Source: Trissonchulus latispiculum (Eukaryota > Nematoda > Enoplea > Enoplida > Ironidae). From it: 64,000 nucleotides of DNA. The notes beneath the pieces are model-generated. The model was not told the origin of the DNA and did no database searches. It saw only the letters and a program-made list of their open reading frames with translations. This document shows positions 31,909-42,613 of the stretch, piece by piece. Within the stretch, counting starts at the first letter, position 1. Each line of letters opens with the position of its first letter. The position numbers and the translations under genes are program-made. Where the stretch lies: positions 1-64,000 of the forward strand of contig JASAND010012790.1 in the NCBI GenBank assembly GCA_030248195.1. The letters are read 5' to 3'.

Positions 31909-33640
31909 ATGCCTACTGTCGGGAAGTTAGACTCATTTGACCCAGACACAGAAGTCTGGGATTCCTACATCAAAAGAACTGCTGCCTACTTCGCAGCAAA
32001 TGAGATTGTCGACGATGACCGTAAAAAGATTCAAATTTCACCAGCGACAACAACATGCAGGCGAATCCATGTCCGCTTATCTGGCGGATTTGCGTCGTCT
32101 CGCTGAACGTTGTGAGTTCGGACAGTTTCTAGACAGAGCCCTTCGTGACAGATTTGTGTGTGGCTTAGCTAATAAACTAATACAACAACGTCTTCTGGCG
32201 GAACAAGATTTAACTCTAGAGCGTGCTTTTGAACTAGCACAAGCTCTGTATTCCGCCGAAATGGGGTCAAGTAGCCTCACTCAATCTAACGAAGGATCGG
32301 TAGCTGTGATCAGAAAAAGTCAGCTCAAAGACAAGTCAAAGTCGATGAAATGTTATAGATGTAATGGACCAGGCCATAATTCAGACCAATGCAACACCAG
32401 AAACTTGGATTGTCGTTTTTGTGGAAGAAAAGGCCACATAGAGAAAGCTTGTAGGAAAAAGTTACAGAGTCAAAGCAAGAAGAATCCAAGAACGTACAAA
32501 GCACACCTACTAGAATCAGAATACTCAGCAGAAAGTTCCGAAGCAGAGCTGCTGTACGTCCATGCCATCTCTGCAGGTTCCTGTGATCCCTTTAAGCAGA
32601 AAGTACAAATTTTGGGCACAACTTTAAATATGTACGTAGATACGGGGGCAGACTGGAGCTTAGTCAGTGAAGCCACTTGGCAGCATGTGCTCAGGAAACC
32701 GGTTTTGGAGAAGGCCAGATGTAAACTTCGCACATATACAAATCAGAAAGTGAAAATCATTGGTCAGCTCACATCCGAAGTCACTGTCAATGATCAGAAA
32801 GCTACTGTGCCGTTGCTTGTAGTGTGTGGTAACGGACCTTCACTACTGGGGAAGAACTGGCTTCGACACTTCAAATTAGACTGGAATTTCCTACAGAGAG
32901 CAACTTCCTGCAACTTCACGAAAGAATGCAGCCCCCTGCAACAACTCCTAGACAAATACCAAGGCCTTTTCAAGAACGAATTAGGAAAAATCCAGGGAAT
33001 CAAGGCTGACTTAAAGTTAAAGGATGACGCTACACCGAAGTTTTTCAAGGCAAGACCTGTTCCTTTTGCTCTTAAAGCTAAGATTGATCAAGATTTGGAC
33101 AGACTGACACTACTTGGGGTAGTGCAAAAGGTTGACACTTCCGATTGGGCTGCTCCTATCGTCCCAGTGTTGAAGCCCTCTGGCGAGGTGCGAATCTGTG
33201 GGGAGTTGAGACTCACAATAAAACCACAACAGGAAAAGAAGTTGGCTCCCCCGCCATCAGTCAAGCGGTCCTTCGGCGTGTTTCAGAAGGTTTGGGTGAA
33301 AAACTACTCGACCAAGAAACCTACGTGGACGACCGGGACTATTTTCCGTCGCACTGGCCCCCTTTCCTACGAGCTCAACGTTGGCGGTCAAATCTGGCGA
33401 AGACATGTCAATCAAATCCTGGGGCCTAACTCGTCCTCCGGCATTCCGGGGAACAATCCGTCTTGGTTAGTTGTCCCACAACAACGTCAGAATGAAGCTG
33501 CGTATTTGCCTAGGGATGAACCGCCAGGTATCCCTGCACCACAGGTCCCACCACCAGCTCTTCATCGTTCAAGCAGGATCCGCCGGCGCCCTTTGGAATT
33601 CGTTCCCGGGCGCGACAGGAACGCATTTGTTCGCCCTTAA
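31909..33640 (+). pseudogene. Internally deleted Ty3/Gypsy (Mag-like) gag-pol
   Basis: The normal Gag start at 31909 (MPTVGKLDSFDPDTEVWDSY) runs to about 32025, where a deletion changes frame. The main open frame (31937-33640, 567 codons) then reads the later Gag block (RFKFHQRQQHAGES, AYLADLRRLAERCEF). It continues with two CCHC knuckles (CYRCNGPGHNSDQC at about residue 139 and CRFCGRKGHIEKAC at about 158), a retropepsin (VDTGADWSLVS, about residue 235) and the first ~50 residues of RT (SDWAAPIVPVLKPSGEVRIC). It then jumps near 33215 to the end of integrase (FQKVWVKNY, GPLSYELNVGGQIWRRHV). Most of RT, RNase H and the integrase catalytic core are absent, so the element is non-autonomous. A purine tract GGAGGGGGAAAAGA precedes the 3' LTR. 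Confidence 0.8.
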
Positions 33641-33668
33641 GATGCTGTCAGCTAGGAGGGGGAAAAGA

Positions 33669-33701
33669 TGTCATGTACGAAGCTCTTCAATATCAAGAAT
33701 A
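33669..33701 (+). repeat. 3' LTR of the Mag-like element, first 33 bp only
   Basis: It is identical to the first 33 bp of the LTR at 31760 and stops where the Gag-Env foldback element begins (TGTGATGGG at 33702). The remaining ~100 bp of LTR is not found on the far side of that element at 41231. Confidence 0.75.
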
Positions 33702-35457
33702 TGTGATGGGTAGCCTACGTTTTGGCTGTTTTTGTCTGTATATTTTGGGGCCACTCATGTCTTTGTATTGCCCCTACTGTCCAGAGCCTACGAATCTTGA
33801 ATATATGGGAATAACATGCTTGTTTTGGACTTGTTTTGGAATTGAAAAGAAAACGTACAGAATTGACAAAAAGATGTAATACTTTTGTTGGCTGTTTGTT
33901 TGTTTGTTTGTTTGTTTGTTTGTTTGTTTGTTTGCTTTGTTTGTTTGTTTAATTGTCTAATTGTGGTTGAGCTAATTGAATAACTAATAATACCTAATTG
34001 TAAAATTTTAATTGTAGTTAGCATGGTTAGCATAACTCTGGCCCCCTGTTTGTGATTATGAATGTGCATGGAAATTTCCTGTTTGTTCCGTTTGCTGGGG
34101 ACTTGTGCTGATTAATCTGAAAATTGAGCGAAAATATTTATCAAACTTCTTACCTGGGGAGTTTTTCGTCCCCAGGTAAGCCTCTTAGAAACCAATTTAG
34201 AAACGATAAAAATCTTCTCCCTTTCTAATCGGAAAATTATGGCCGCTCAGTAAAAGACTTCCAACAGGCACCGCAAAATCCTGACTGACAGTTTCAGTCA
34301 GGACAAAGAGTGATAAGCTGGGTGACTGACCCAGTCTCTGTTTTGTTTTGCTCCAAGAGTCAGTCTTGGGGTGGACTCGGCCGAAGATAGTCGTGCTTGT
34401 CTTGTTATCTAGCAGAGCTCAGTGAGAGCAAGGTTTTGTAGTCTGGTGCAGTTGTCGTCTTAGAGAGTTCTATTTGGCCATCTGAAGTTTACTTTGAATT
34501 CACAATTTTGCGTTGACCCCGAAGCATCCCTATTTCTGTATTATTTACTGTCAGCTCAGCACGGTTTCATCATTTCATCTGGATCTAGCGAGAGTTGGTA
34601 AGCGTAAGTTAAAGCCGAGAGTGAGCCATTGGCTGAAAGTTAAAGTACAGCGACAAACTTCTCTATTTGATATCTGAATTGTTTCTACGTTTTGGGGTTT
34701 GGACGTATCGGTATTTTTATCTTTGGGATCTCGAGTATAATTGTACTTGTGTTGCATTAATTGTCAGTTTCCTGTAACCTGTTAGCTTCTTACCTTGTGT
34801 TATGTCTGTATAATTCAAAAGCTGCAGCATTTAACTTATGTTATATTGGAGTTGAAACCATATGTATCTCTGTATCTGTATCTAATAGAACCACAAATTT
34901 AAGTTTTGTCTCCCATAGGGAATTTCTATCTGATGTTTAGAGGAGCTAGTGAGTGAATGAAGTTACAATTCAGGAATACGGTTTAATCTCGAGGTAGCTA
35001 AAGTTTACAGTGAAACAAACTTGAAGAAGGGTCCGCAAAATCTGAGCCGGACATTCAGAAAGAAACGTATTTTTGAAGGATCATTTCTGTCTGACTATTA
35101 AGGTTAACCTGAAGGAGAGGCCGTGGTAACCGGATAAAGCTAACAGCTGACTCACTTAGATTATACTGTTGTAATAATTAGGCTTATCTGTGGGTTGGAG
35201 GCTAAAAATCCCCTGGAGTACTACAAAGCGGGTAAAACCAGTGCTACTAAGAGTTAAAACCTTGACTAAACTAAACCTTCGAAAGCCTATTTTATTACAT
35301 GTGGAGCTCCCTCAGGCGAGGAAAAATTGGGTGTTAATTCTTCAAATAGAGCTCTGCATTTGAAAACATTTCAAATCTGTCTTTGGTGTTTGAATTGTTA
35401 ACTAACCTTTTTCCTCGAAAACGAACACTCACGACCTTTAAACTTTCTTTAAAGACT
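33702..35457 (+). repeat. Left inverted arm (LTR plus leader) of the Gag-Env element
   Basis: 33702-35299 has LTR form (TGTGATGGG...TTATTACA). It is followed by TGTGGAGCTCCC, a primer-binding-site-like TGG start, and a leader to about 35457. The whole segment recurs in inverted orientation at about 39566-41230 with small indels. It contains a (GTTT)n run (33893-33955) and a 12-bp-stem hairpin CTTACCTGGGGA at 34149-34180 whose second arm ends CAGGTAAG, a good splice-donor match. The rest of the 5' leader runs to the ORF at 35778. Confidence 0.85.
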
Positions 35458-35777
35458 CCCCCTGGTTTACAAATCTGTAATCTTATTTTTGTTTCGTCAT
35501 AATTGTCTTAACTTCTATTACATTGTTAACTAATTATCACGTACGTCGGCCTTAACTTTTATAAACTACATTATACGTAAGGTTAGATAGGATAGACCTG
35601 TAGAACCATCACCGTTAAATTAATTGAGACGCTTGAACAGTTTCATTGATGTACAAAATTTCTGCAAATAGAATAGCTTGGCATAAAGAGTGTAGTTTAT
35701 AGTTTTAATTTTTCTCTTGCAAGGTTAGCCGAATTTTGAACTAGAAATTGTCATTTGTAAGTTAAAAGAGAGTAGGG

Positions 35778-38700
35778 ATGCCGAACGATCTAGCGGAGGT
35801 AGGGCTGTTAGCACAGCCAGGATCCAGGGCAAATTCCCCTGATCCACCCAGTATAGAGAGTCAAATTTTGGAAAAGTTGACTGACACGTTGTCAGATTTC
35901 AATTCCGCTATTAGGGCGCAGGGAGTCGCCGCAGCATACAGTTCAGTGCCCATCTACCATGGGTTGCCCTCAGAGTCTTTCGAGGAACACCTCGAAAAGT
36001 ACGTGCGATTTTGTCAAGTCATGGACTTCGATGAGGGCCAGAAAGTTCTAACTTTTTCCAGTTCGCTCGAAGGAAGAGCATTAGAGCAATTTCGTTCAGT
36101 CCCAAAAGCTAGTCGCGGGACATGGGCCGAAATGGTTGAAGCCGCTAAGAAAGTTATGATTCCGCCGCATACGGCGTTACATGCCTCTTCTCTCATGTTT
36201 CAAGTGAAACAGGAGAAAGGTGAGCCCGTAATGGACTACCTGATGAGGCTGAACAGATACGCGCGATTGAGTTTCACCGAAAAAGACGGTTTCTCTGAAA
36301 ATCAGCTAGAGTTACTGAAATTACGTTTATTTTTGTTTGGACTAAGGAGTGATCTAAAAGCCCGCGTACCTCCAGGCTGCAAAACAATGGAGCGCGCTGT
36401 TGAGAAAGCCTTACAAGCCGAGGGTGAGTATCCCGGCGAGGCCTATCCATCTTTTATCGAGCCAAATTTTCGGAGCGGACAAGATACGCCTGCAGCCATT
36501 GCAGAGGCAGAAAAGGCTGTTAGGGAACTGAAAGCGAGATTCGAGAAATTTGAACTAGATTCTAAGCAAAGTGGGAACTCTAGTCGAAATGGAAAAGGAC
36601 GCGACCTGCCCCCTGGTACTACCTGTTTTAATTGCAACCGGCCAGGGCATGTTCGCAGGGAATGCCGCCAACCTGGCGGAGGAGCTTATCGAGCCAACAA
36701 TCAGAACCCAGATCGAAACTTTCAGAGACGATCAGATGGAAATAGGAATTACAGAAATACCAACAACTATTCAAATCGTAGAGAGGGTAATTATGACCAA
36801 CCTGGTCGCAGGGATAGCTATGAGCGAAGTGACAGGAACTATCAGGGCGATCGCAGAAACGATCAGGGCCCTAGGCGAGAACGTTATGATAGGAATCAAA
36901 ATTTTGATCGTAGAGATAGGGGTCGGGATTTTCCCCCAGAAATGAAAAGGGAATACGGGCCTAAGTTCGCGGTTTCCTGCTCCAGAACGCAGGAAGGAAA
37001 CCAGCATTATGAGGATGGGTATAGGTCCGGGCGTCAATCGAGTGGCGCAGGTTCGTCATACAGTGACTATCAGGGTGATCGGTACGCCGGTGAGCAATAT
37101 TACTCACCCCATCGTAGGAGAGATTCGAGATCAGATTCGTCCGGACAGTATTCCGTTCGGACAACCCGAAATGTTTCGAGGAATTGTCTAATGCATGCGA
37201 AGCGCTGTTTGGCTTCACCACACTTTCAACACAAAGTTTTAATGTGCCGACAGCCCTTAATCTGTACCTGTCGGGCACCTGAACCAAACATGTACTATGA
37301 CCGGCCCGTGTTCAGGCCGCCGAGTGCTAGCTCCCTTACCTCCACTGATGAGGAACTGTTTGTCCCGGTTCCGCGTAACTCTACTCGCATGCCGAATACA
37401 AGGAGGGTTCGAAAAGTCCATGAACCCATTGTAGACACGAATACCGTCTCCATTCAGTGTAATCTTGAAATTCCCGGACATCCCAGTGAGAACCAGGACA
37501 CTGGAAAAACTGGGTCTAGTCTAGGCTTATTTTCCCCTAGGGTCATGTGTTTCTTGTGGGTCCTAACCATGTTATTTCGAAATCTGAAAAAGGTCGCCCT
37601 GCCCGCTGCATGGGTATTATTGGCGTTTTTGGTGTCGAAGGCCAATGCACAAACGCAGGCAGACACCGACTCTTCTCGATTCTTAGCAGATGAGATAGCC
37701 AAAATTGGGACGTTGGTTTTACCTCGTTGGGGAGCGGTTTTGAGTCCCGCTGGGATAGGGGTTATCTCCCAAAAGACCGAGTATCTAGCCCTAATAGTTC
37801 AGTTGGCTGTACCCCCTATGTCGCCTCAGTGGAAGCCCCCGGAATGGGCCAACGAGGAAGATTGTATTGACCTCACTACGGGAAAGACTAAGACCGACCA
37901 ATATTGCGTTCGTATGATAAATCAAAGTTGCCCGCAATTTGATTACCTAGAGCGTGAAATTGATGCTATAAAGCTAGAGTATAGAAAACTTTATTCCGGA
38001 GTCTTAAATACGCATTTTTATTCAAAGTTGCTGTCTAGTTTGTGTCGCTCTACACCCGGGGTTTGTACGTCTTACCCGGCACCCGAACAGACACACAGTC
38101 GACCGAAACGTTTTATCGAATTTTTACTAGCTGGAGCCTTGGGTTTAGGTGGACTGGCAAACAGTTTGGCCAATACTTATCATATGGGGCAGTTGGATAA
38201 TCGGGTCTCTGCAGTTGAGCATGGCTTTAACGTTCTGCGGGAGGATCAACTTAAGATTACGGACTCTATTAAAAGAATAGTTCATGCTAATGAGCAAGTC
38301 TACGCATTTTTACATCATACGGTTCAGGATTTGACTACGTTGATTATTAGAGCTAGGTGTTCGAACTTCTCATACATGCGACAAATTTATATGCAACTTT
38401 TGGCACATATTTTCACCTCGTCCTTGAGAGATGGATTAAATTCTGTTATGCGTGCCGGACTACACTCGGAAATCAATCCAAATTTGATAAACTTGCAAAC
38501 TTTAAAAGGAATTATTAGAACTCATCCGTCGTTGCGAAATTCTTTGCTCAGGCAAGAACCTAGTTTGATTTACCAGTTCGGAAAAGTTTATCCGATAAAA
38601 ATTGACTTTAACACTCTCCGCTTTGGGTTTATGCTCGAAATTCCGGTACCTTTGGAAAAAGAAGTTCGCCCGCTTTACGCTATTCACAATGTGGGATACA

Positions 38701-39557
38701 ACTCTCGTGAGAATGGAATTACTGCGCTAGCTCCTTTGCCAAATTACGCGCAAAGACTGGACACTGGTGAGGTCCGCGAAATTGATGTTTCAGAATGTAA
38801 AACTGCACCCGGACTATGGTTCTGTCCACCCAACGCTATTATAACCAGTTTGAAAGCGAAGTGTCTGCAAATTTTGATTAGTCACTCTGTTGAGCGCGTA
38901 GGCCAAGAGTTTGAGCATTGTCGCACAGCCATACAGGTTAAAGTTTTGGACAATTCTACTATTTACCGTACAACGCCCGCTGGAGTTTTAATTAGAACGA
39001 ATTATACTGAAGTTATAGTCGCACGTTCGCCTTCTTTGAATCACGTTGCTGAAGGCGAGAGGGTAGCTGTCCCAGCTACCGGGACACTCTGGTTCGAACA
39101 TGGACGCTATCTTCATTTAATTATTGGTAACACTATTTTGACTAGCACTTTAGGTGTAGCGAAAACTACCGTAACCACTTCTGAGTTAAAAGAAACTATT
39201 GTTCCCGCCCCGTTGGGACGGATCCCTCTACATTTTACTGAACTTTCAACTGCCGAATACGAAAATGAACAAGCAAAGAATTTAATTCAAAGTCAGGTTA
39301 AAAATTACGTACACCTACCGTTGATTCCATTAGAGTTAAAACATGGGTTGGTAGTAGTGATTGTTATAGTATTGCTTGGATGTTGCATAGTATGGTGGAT
39401 TACACCGTGTGGCCGCAAGTTTCGTGCTAGATTTAGGAGTCGCAAGAGCCCTTCGCCTCGACCCGAGCGACCCAGTATTTCTGCACCTGTCGATAGCCTT
39501 AGATTACAGGAACCACTTTTCAGCGACGATAAAAAAAAAAAAAAGAGATTTATGTAA
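35778..39557 (+). CDS. Gag-Env fusion polyprotein of a pol-less retroelement
   Basis: One uninterrupted ORF encodes 1259 codons. Residues ~50-225 form a retrotransposon Gag core (ASSLMFQVKQEKGEPVMDYL, LKLRLFLFGLRSDLKARV). A CCHC knuckle (CFNCNRPGHVRREC) lies at ~282-295, followed by an Arg/Asp/Asn-rich tail to ~400. At ~472-498 is a Cys-rich block shared with the relative at 44284 (HAKRCLASPHF...MCRQP.ICTC). Two hydrophobic segments split by RNLKK lie at ~588-624, the second ending AANA-like before QTQ as a signal peptide might. The ectodomain-like part contains RPKR at 775-778 followed by FIEFLLAGALGLGGL, the order of a furin site and fusion peptide, then a heptad-rich helix (~805-850). A strong membrane anchor lies at ~1186-1210 with a basic tail. 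No protease, RT, RNase H or integrase is present. It is an Env-type protein in the broad class I/F-like sense; this is inferred from layout, not from alignment. Confidence 0.85.
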   Translation: MPNDLAEVGLLAQPGSRANSPDPPSIESQILEKLTDTLSDFNSAIRAQGVAAAYSSVPIYHGLPSESFEEHLEKYVRFCQVMDFDEGQKVLTFSSSLEGRALEQFRSVPKASRGTWAEMVEAAKKVMIPPHTALHASSLMFQVKQEKGEPVMDYLMRLNRYARLSFTEKDGFSENQLELLKLRLFLFGLRSDLKARVPPGCKTMERAVEKALQAEGEYPGEAYPSFIEPNFRSGQDTPAAIAEAEKAVRELKARFEKFELDSKQSGNSSRNGKGRDLPPGTTCFNCNRPGHVRRECRQPGGGAYRANNQNPDRNFQRRSDGNRNYRNTNNYSNRREGNYDQPGRRDSYERSDRNYQGDRRNDQGPRRERYDRNQNFDRRDRGRDFPPEMKREYGPKFAVSCSRTQEGNQHYEDGYRSGRQSSGAGSSYSDYQGDRYAGEQYYSPHRRRDSRSDSSGQYSVRTTRNVSRNCLMHAKRCLASPHFQHKVLMCRQPLICTCRAPEPNMYYDRPVFRPPSASSLTSTDEELFVPVPRNSTRMPNTRRVRKVHEPIVDTNTVSIQCNLEIPGHPSENQDTGKTGSSLGLFSPRVMCFLWVLTMLFRNLKKVALPAAWVLLAFLVSKANAQTQADTDSSRFLADEIAKIGTLVLPRWGAVLSPAGIGVISQKTEYLALIVQLAVPPMSPQWKPPEWANEEDCIDLTTGKTKTDQYCVRMINQSCPQFDYLEREIDAIKLEYRKLYSGVLNTHFYSKLLSSLCRSTPGVCTSYPAPEQTHSRPKRFIEFLLAGALGLGGLANSLANTYHMGQLDNRVSAVEHGFNVLREDQLKITDSIKRIVHANEQVYAFLHHTVQDLTTLIIRARCSNFSYMRQIYMQLLAHIFTSSLRDGLNSVMRAGLHSEINPNLINLQTLKGIIRTHPSLRNSLLRQEPSLIYQFGKVYPIKIDFNTLRFGFMLEIPVPLEKEVRPLYAIHNVGYNSRENGITALAPLPNYAQRLDTGEVREIDVSECKTAPGLWFCPPNAIITSLKAKCLQILISHSVERVGQEFEHCRTAIQVKVLDNSTIYRTTPAGVLIRTNYTEVIVARSPSLNHVAEGERVAVPATGTLWFEHGRYLHLIIGNTILTSTLGVAKTTVTTSELKETIVPAPLGRIPLHFTELSTAEYENEQAKNLIQSQVKNYVHLPLIPLELKHGLVVVIVIVLLGCCIVWWITPCGRKFRARFRSRKSPSPRPERPSISAPVDSLRLQEPLFSDDKKKKKRFM

Positions 39558-39565
39558 GAGGCAGA

Positions 39566-41230
39566 AGTCTTTAAAGAAAGTTTAAAGGATCGTGAGTGTT
39601 CGTTTTTCGAGGAAAAAGGTTAGTTAACAATTCAAACACCAAAGACAGATTTGAAATGTTTTTTCAAATGCAGAGCTCTATTTGAAAATTGTACCTTATT
39701 TTTCCTCGCCTGAAAGAGCTCCACATGTAATAAAATAGGCTTTCGAAGGTTTAGTTTAGTCAAGGTTTTAACTCTTAGTAGCACTGGTTTTACCCCCTTA
39801 GGAACAGTTTACTCAGGTACCGAGACTCCTTCGTCGGGCTTGTCCAAATAGTCACTCTAGATTAGTCTCTGAAGAGGTCCAAGAATTTCCACACGCAGAT
39901 CTAATAGTAGCTGAGCAGAAACTCCAGCTTACTTTCACAACTGACTACTAACTAACTAACTAAAATAATTTTCACTAACGCCTGTTTAAACAAAACTTGA
40001 GCAGTAATCCCTAGAAAAGACAAGACTAAAATTTGAATTCTATTACAATCAGAATTAGGTATGCTTACAGATAACAACTAAGCAATGACAGTTATGCACA
40101 GGGAGGTTCGGCCAATTAAAACAATTATAACAGATACAGAACCTGAAACGGTTCAAGATCCGACCACCAAACAAGGTTAGAATGACATGAACGCGAAGAG
40201 AGTACACAATACAGATATCCACGCTAACAATTGGTTTAGAGCTTTTAAATCCTGTGAATCAAAAAGAATAAAAGTTTTGTTGACCCGTTTCAACTCACAC
40301 GGTTTCCAATACCAACTTACACTCTGACACGATAGCTCCAGTGACCTGATCAGAAAAGCGGAAAACAGCAACAGTAGCAATAAGCAAGATCCACACCAAT
40401 AAAATACTGTCGGGGGCTAGTCAAAAGAAACGACACTAGTGCTCGAAGAAACGATTAGCTCTCAGCTCCAAGGCTCAACAGGCCACTCTTAACTTCCAAA
40501 CAAGAATTCAAACTGTACTAACTGCTGTCAGCAGATCCAGAATACGACTTGACAGAAACGAGTCCACCCCAAGACTGACTCTTGGAGAAAAACAAAACAG
40601 AGACTGGGTCACTCACCCAGCTTATCGCTCTTTGTCCTGACTGGACTGTCAGTCAGGATTTTGCGGTGCCTGTTGGAAGTCTTTTACCGAGCGGCCATAA
40701 TTTTTCCGATTAGAAAGGAAAACGTTTCTTATCGTTTCTAAATTGGTTTCTAAGAGGCTTACCTGGGGACGAAAAACTCCCCAGGTAAGTAGTTTGTCAA
40801 ATATTTTCGTCGACCACTTTCAGATAAATCAGTTACCGACCCCAGCAATAGACACAAACAGGAAATTTCCATGCACACCCACAGTCACAAACAGGGGGCT
40901 AGAGTCGTCATGTTAACCACAATTAAAATTAGTTAACCACAATAACCACAATTAAAATGTACAATTAGTTAATATTATTAGCTGTCGGATTAGGTTAACC
41001 ACAATTAAACAATTAAGCAAACAAACAAACAAACAAACAAACAAACAAACAACAACCAAACAAAAGTGTTACATCTTTCTTTTTGTCAATTCTGTACGCT
41101 TTCATTTCAATTTCAAACCTTTCTTTTCCATATTCAATTCGTAGGCTCTGGACAGTAGGGGCAATACAAAGATTAGAGTGGCCCCAAAATATACAGACAA
41201 AAACAGCCAAAACGTAGGCTACCCATCACA
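39566..41230 (-). repeat. Right inverted arm (leader plus LTR) of the Gag-Env element
   Basis: The reverse complement matches 33702-35457: LTR-like 39726-41230 (about 1505 bp) plus leader 39566-39725, starting 8 bp after the ORF stop. The hairpin at 40758-40789 and the CAAA run at 41011-41051 are the inverted counterparts of those in the left arm. It ends CCCATCACA, so the whole element reads TG...CA but with inverted rather than direct LTRs. No target duplication is visible (AATA before, TTTA after). Confidence 0.85.
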
Positions 41231-41242
41231 TTTATGTTATAG

Positions 41243-42240
41243 GAAGACTGCTGATTGTGCGAAGCGGTATTGCTAAGTTCACGGAATCTGGTGTAGTCTT
41301 GGAAGATGGATCATCTATTTCGGATCTGGACGTCATAATTTTGGCAACCGGATACAGCATAGATTTCCCGTTTATTGAGCAGGATGTGATCCCTGTCCAG
41401 GACAATAGGGTGATGACTACTTATTTTTGCATTCTCATGAGTCTATCAAAACATTTGCAAAACGTCATCATAGGTTTACATATAATGCCATATAAAATAT
41501 GTAACTATATAGCTAGTGATGGAAGTTACTATGCTGAAGATAAACTAATCTATGCTGAATAGCATTTACTGATTACATAATTATCCAGTGTATATTCTTG
41601 ACTGTACATCACCTTTTAGTACACTAGGTTTTTCTAATTTCAGGTAGATCTCTTCAAATACATGTTTCCCGTCAATCTTCCCCGTCCCAGTCTTTCCGTG
41701 ATTGGTCTAATTCAACCCATCGGTCCCATCTTTCCCATCGCGGAACTCCAAGCTCGCATCGCTCTCAGCGCGCTGACGGGTCACGTGACACTTCCGTCCG
41801 CCGACGCCATGACGTCTGACGTGGAGCGAGCTCGAGAGCGAATGCAGCGTCGCTTTGTGTCAAGTCGTCGACACACGATTCAGGTGGATTTTGTCCATTT
41901 TATGGACGAATTGGGCTCCATGTTGGGAGTGAAACCGAATTTGTGGACTCTCTTGTGGTCGGATCCAATTCTGTGGTGTCGCCTGATTGTCGGTCCCACC
42001 CTATCCTACCACTATAGGCTGGTTGGGATCCATGCAAAACCGGATCTGGCTCGAAACCTAATTTCCGGAACTTGGTCCCGAACGTTTCACCACCTGCGCA
42101 CAGCAGCAGATGGAGCAGATCCCATCGAAATTTTCACTCCGACGAGCCTGCTTTGGTGGATCACTTATGCGCTTGGGAAGGTCGCTGCCTTTATGCTTCT
42201 AATTTGGCTGTTCCGAGAGCTGGTTGTTCTCATATTTTAG
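41243..42240 (+). CDS. Flavin-containing monooxygenase, last two exons only (gene A)
   Basis: Exon 41243-41409 (acceptor TTATAG, donor GTGATG) reads AKFTESGVVLEDGSS and DLDVIILATGYSIDFPF, the second conserved FMO block with ATGY. Exon 41644-42240 (acceptor TTTCAG) reads SLSVIGLIQPIGPIFPIAEL and VDFVHFMDELGSMLGVKPN. It ends in a hydrophobic tail (ALGKVAAFMLLIWLF) that in FMOs anchors the enzyme in the ER membrane. FMOs oxygenate N- and S-containing xenobiotics using FAD and NADPH (family knowledge). The exons join in phase 0; the first begins with two bases of a split Gly codon, so upstream exons are expected. None with the FAD- or NADPH-binding motifs is seen to the left. The Gag-Env element ends 12 bp before the first exon. 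It is therefore either a 5'-truncated pseudogene or a gene split by rearrangement or assembly. Confidence 0.85.
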
Positions 42241-42458
42241 TGGAACAGACATTTGTTGCCACAACAGCTGTGGCTAACCAAAAGAGCTGACCCTTGCCGA
42301 AAAAGGAATTCTGTACTGTGTATGACCTTGGACGAGCTACGATATACCTACATATTTGTGTTATATAGAAAGATTTTGATTGGAATGGTTTGGTTTCTGA
42401 CGTATGAAACTTCAGGACAAAGAAAAGAAGTCTGGATTAATTTTTGGATAGAGTGACT

Positions 42459-42473
42459 AATAAAACAATAAAT
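42459..42473 (+). terminator. Polyadenylation signals of FMO gene A
   Basis: AATAAA occurs at 42459-42464 and 42468-42473, about 220-230 bp after the stop codon, followed by a GT/T-rich stretch. Position and sequence fit a 3' UTR end. Confidence 0.6.
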
Positions 42474-42613
42474 AGTGTGTTGACTTGGAAGTGATAAGAA
42501 TAACTAGGCTAGGCGAAAAGAGCTTAGAAAACAGTTATATAAGTGCCGTGGAGACAGAGAAGACAAGCATGCTCCTAAACGTGGCTATATTCCGCTCTTG
42601 AGCTATTGATATA

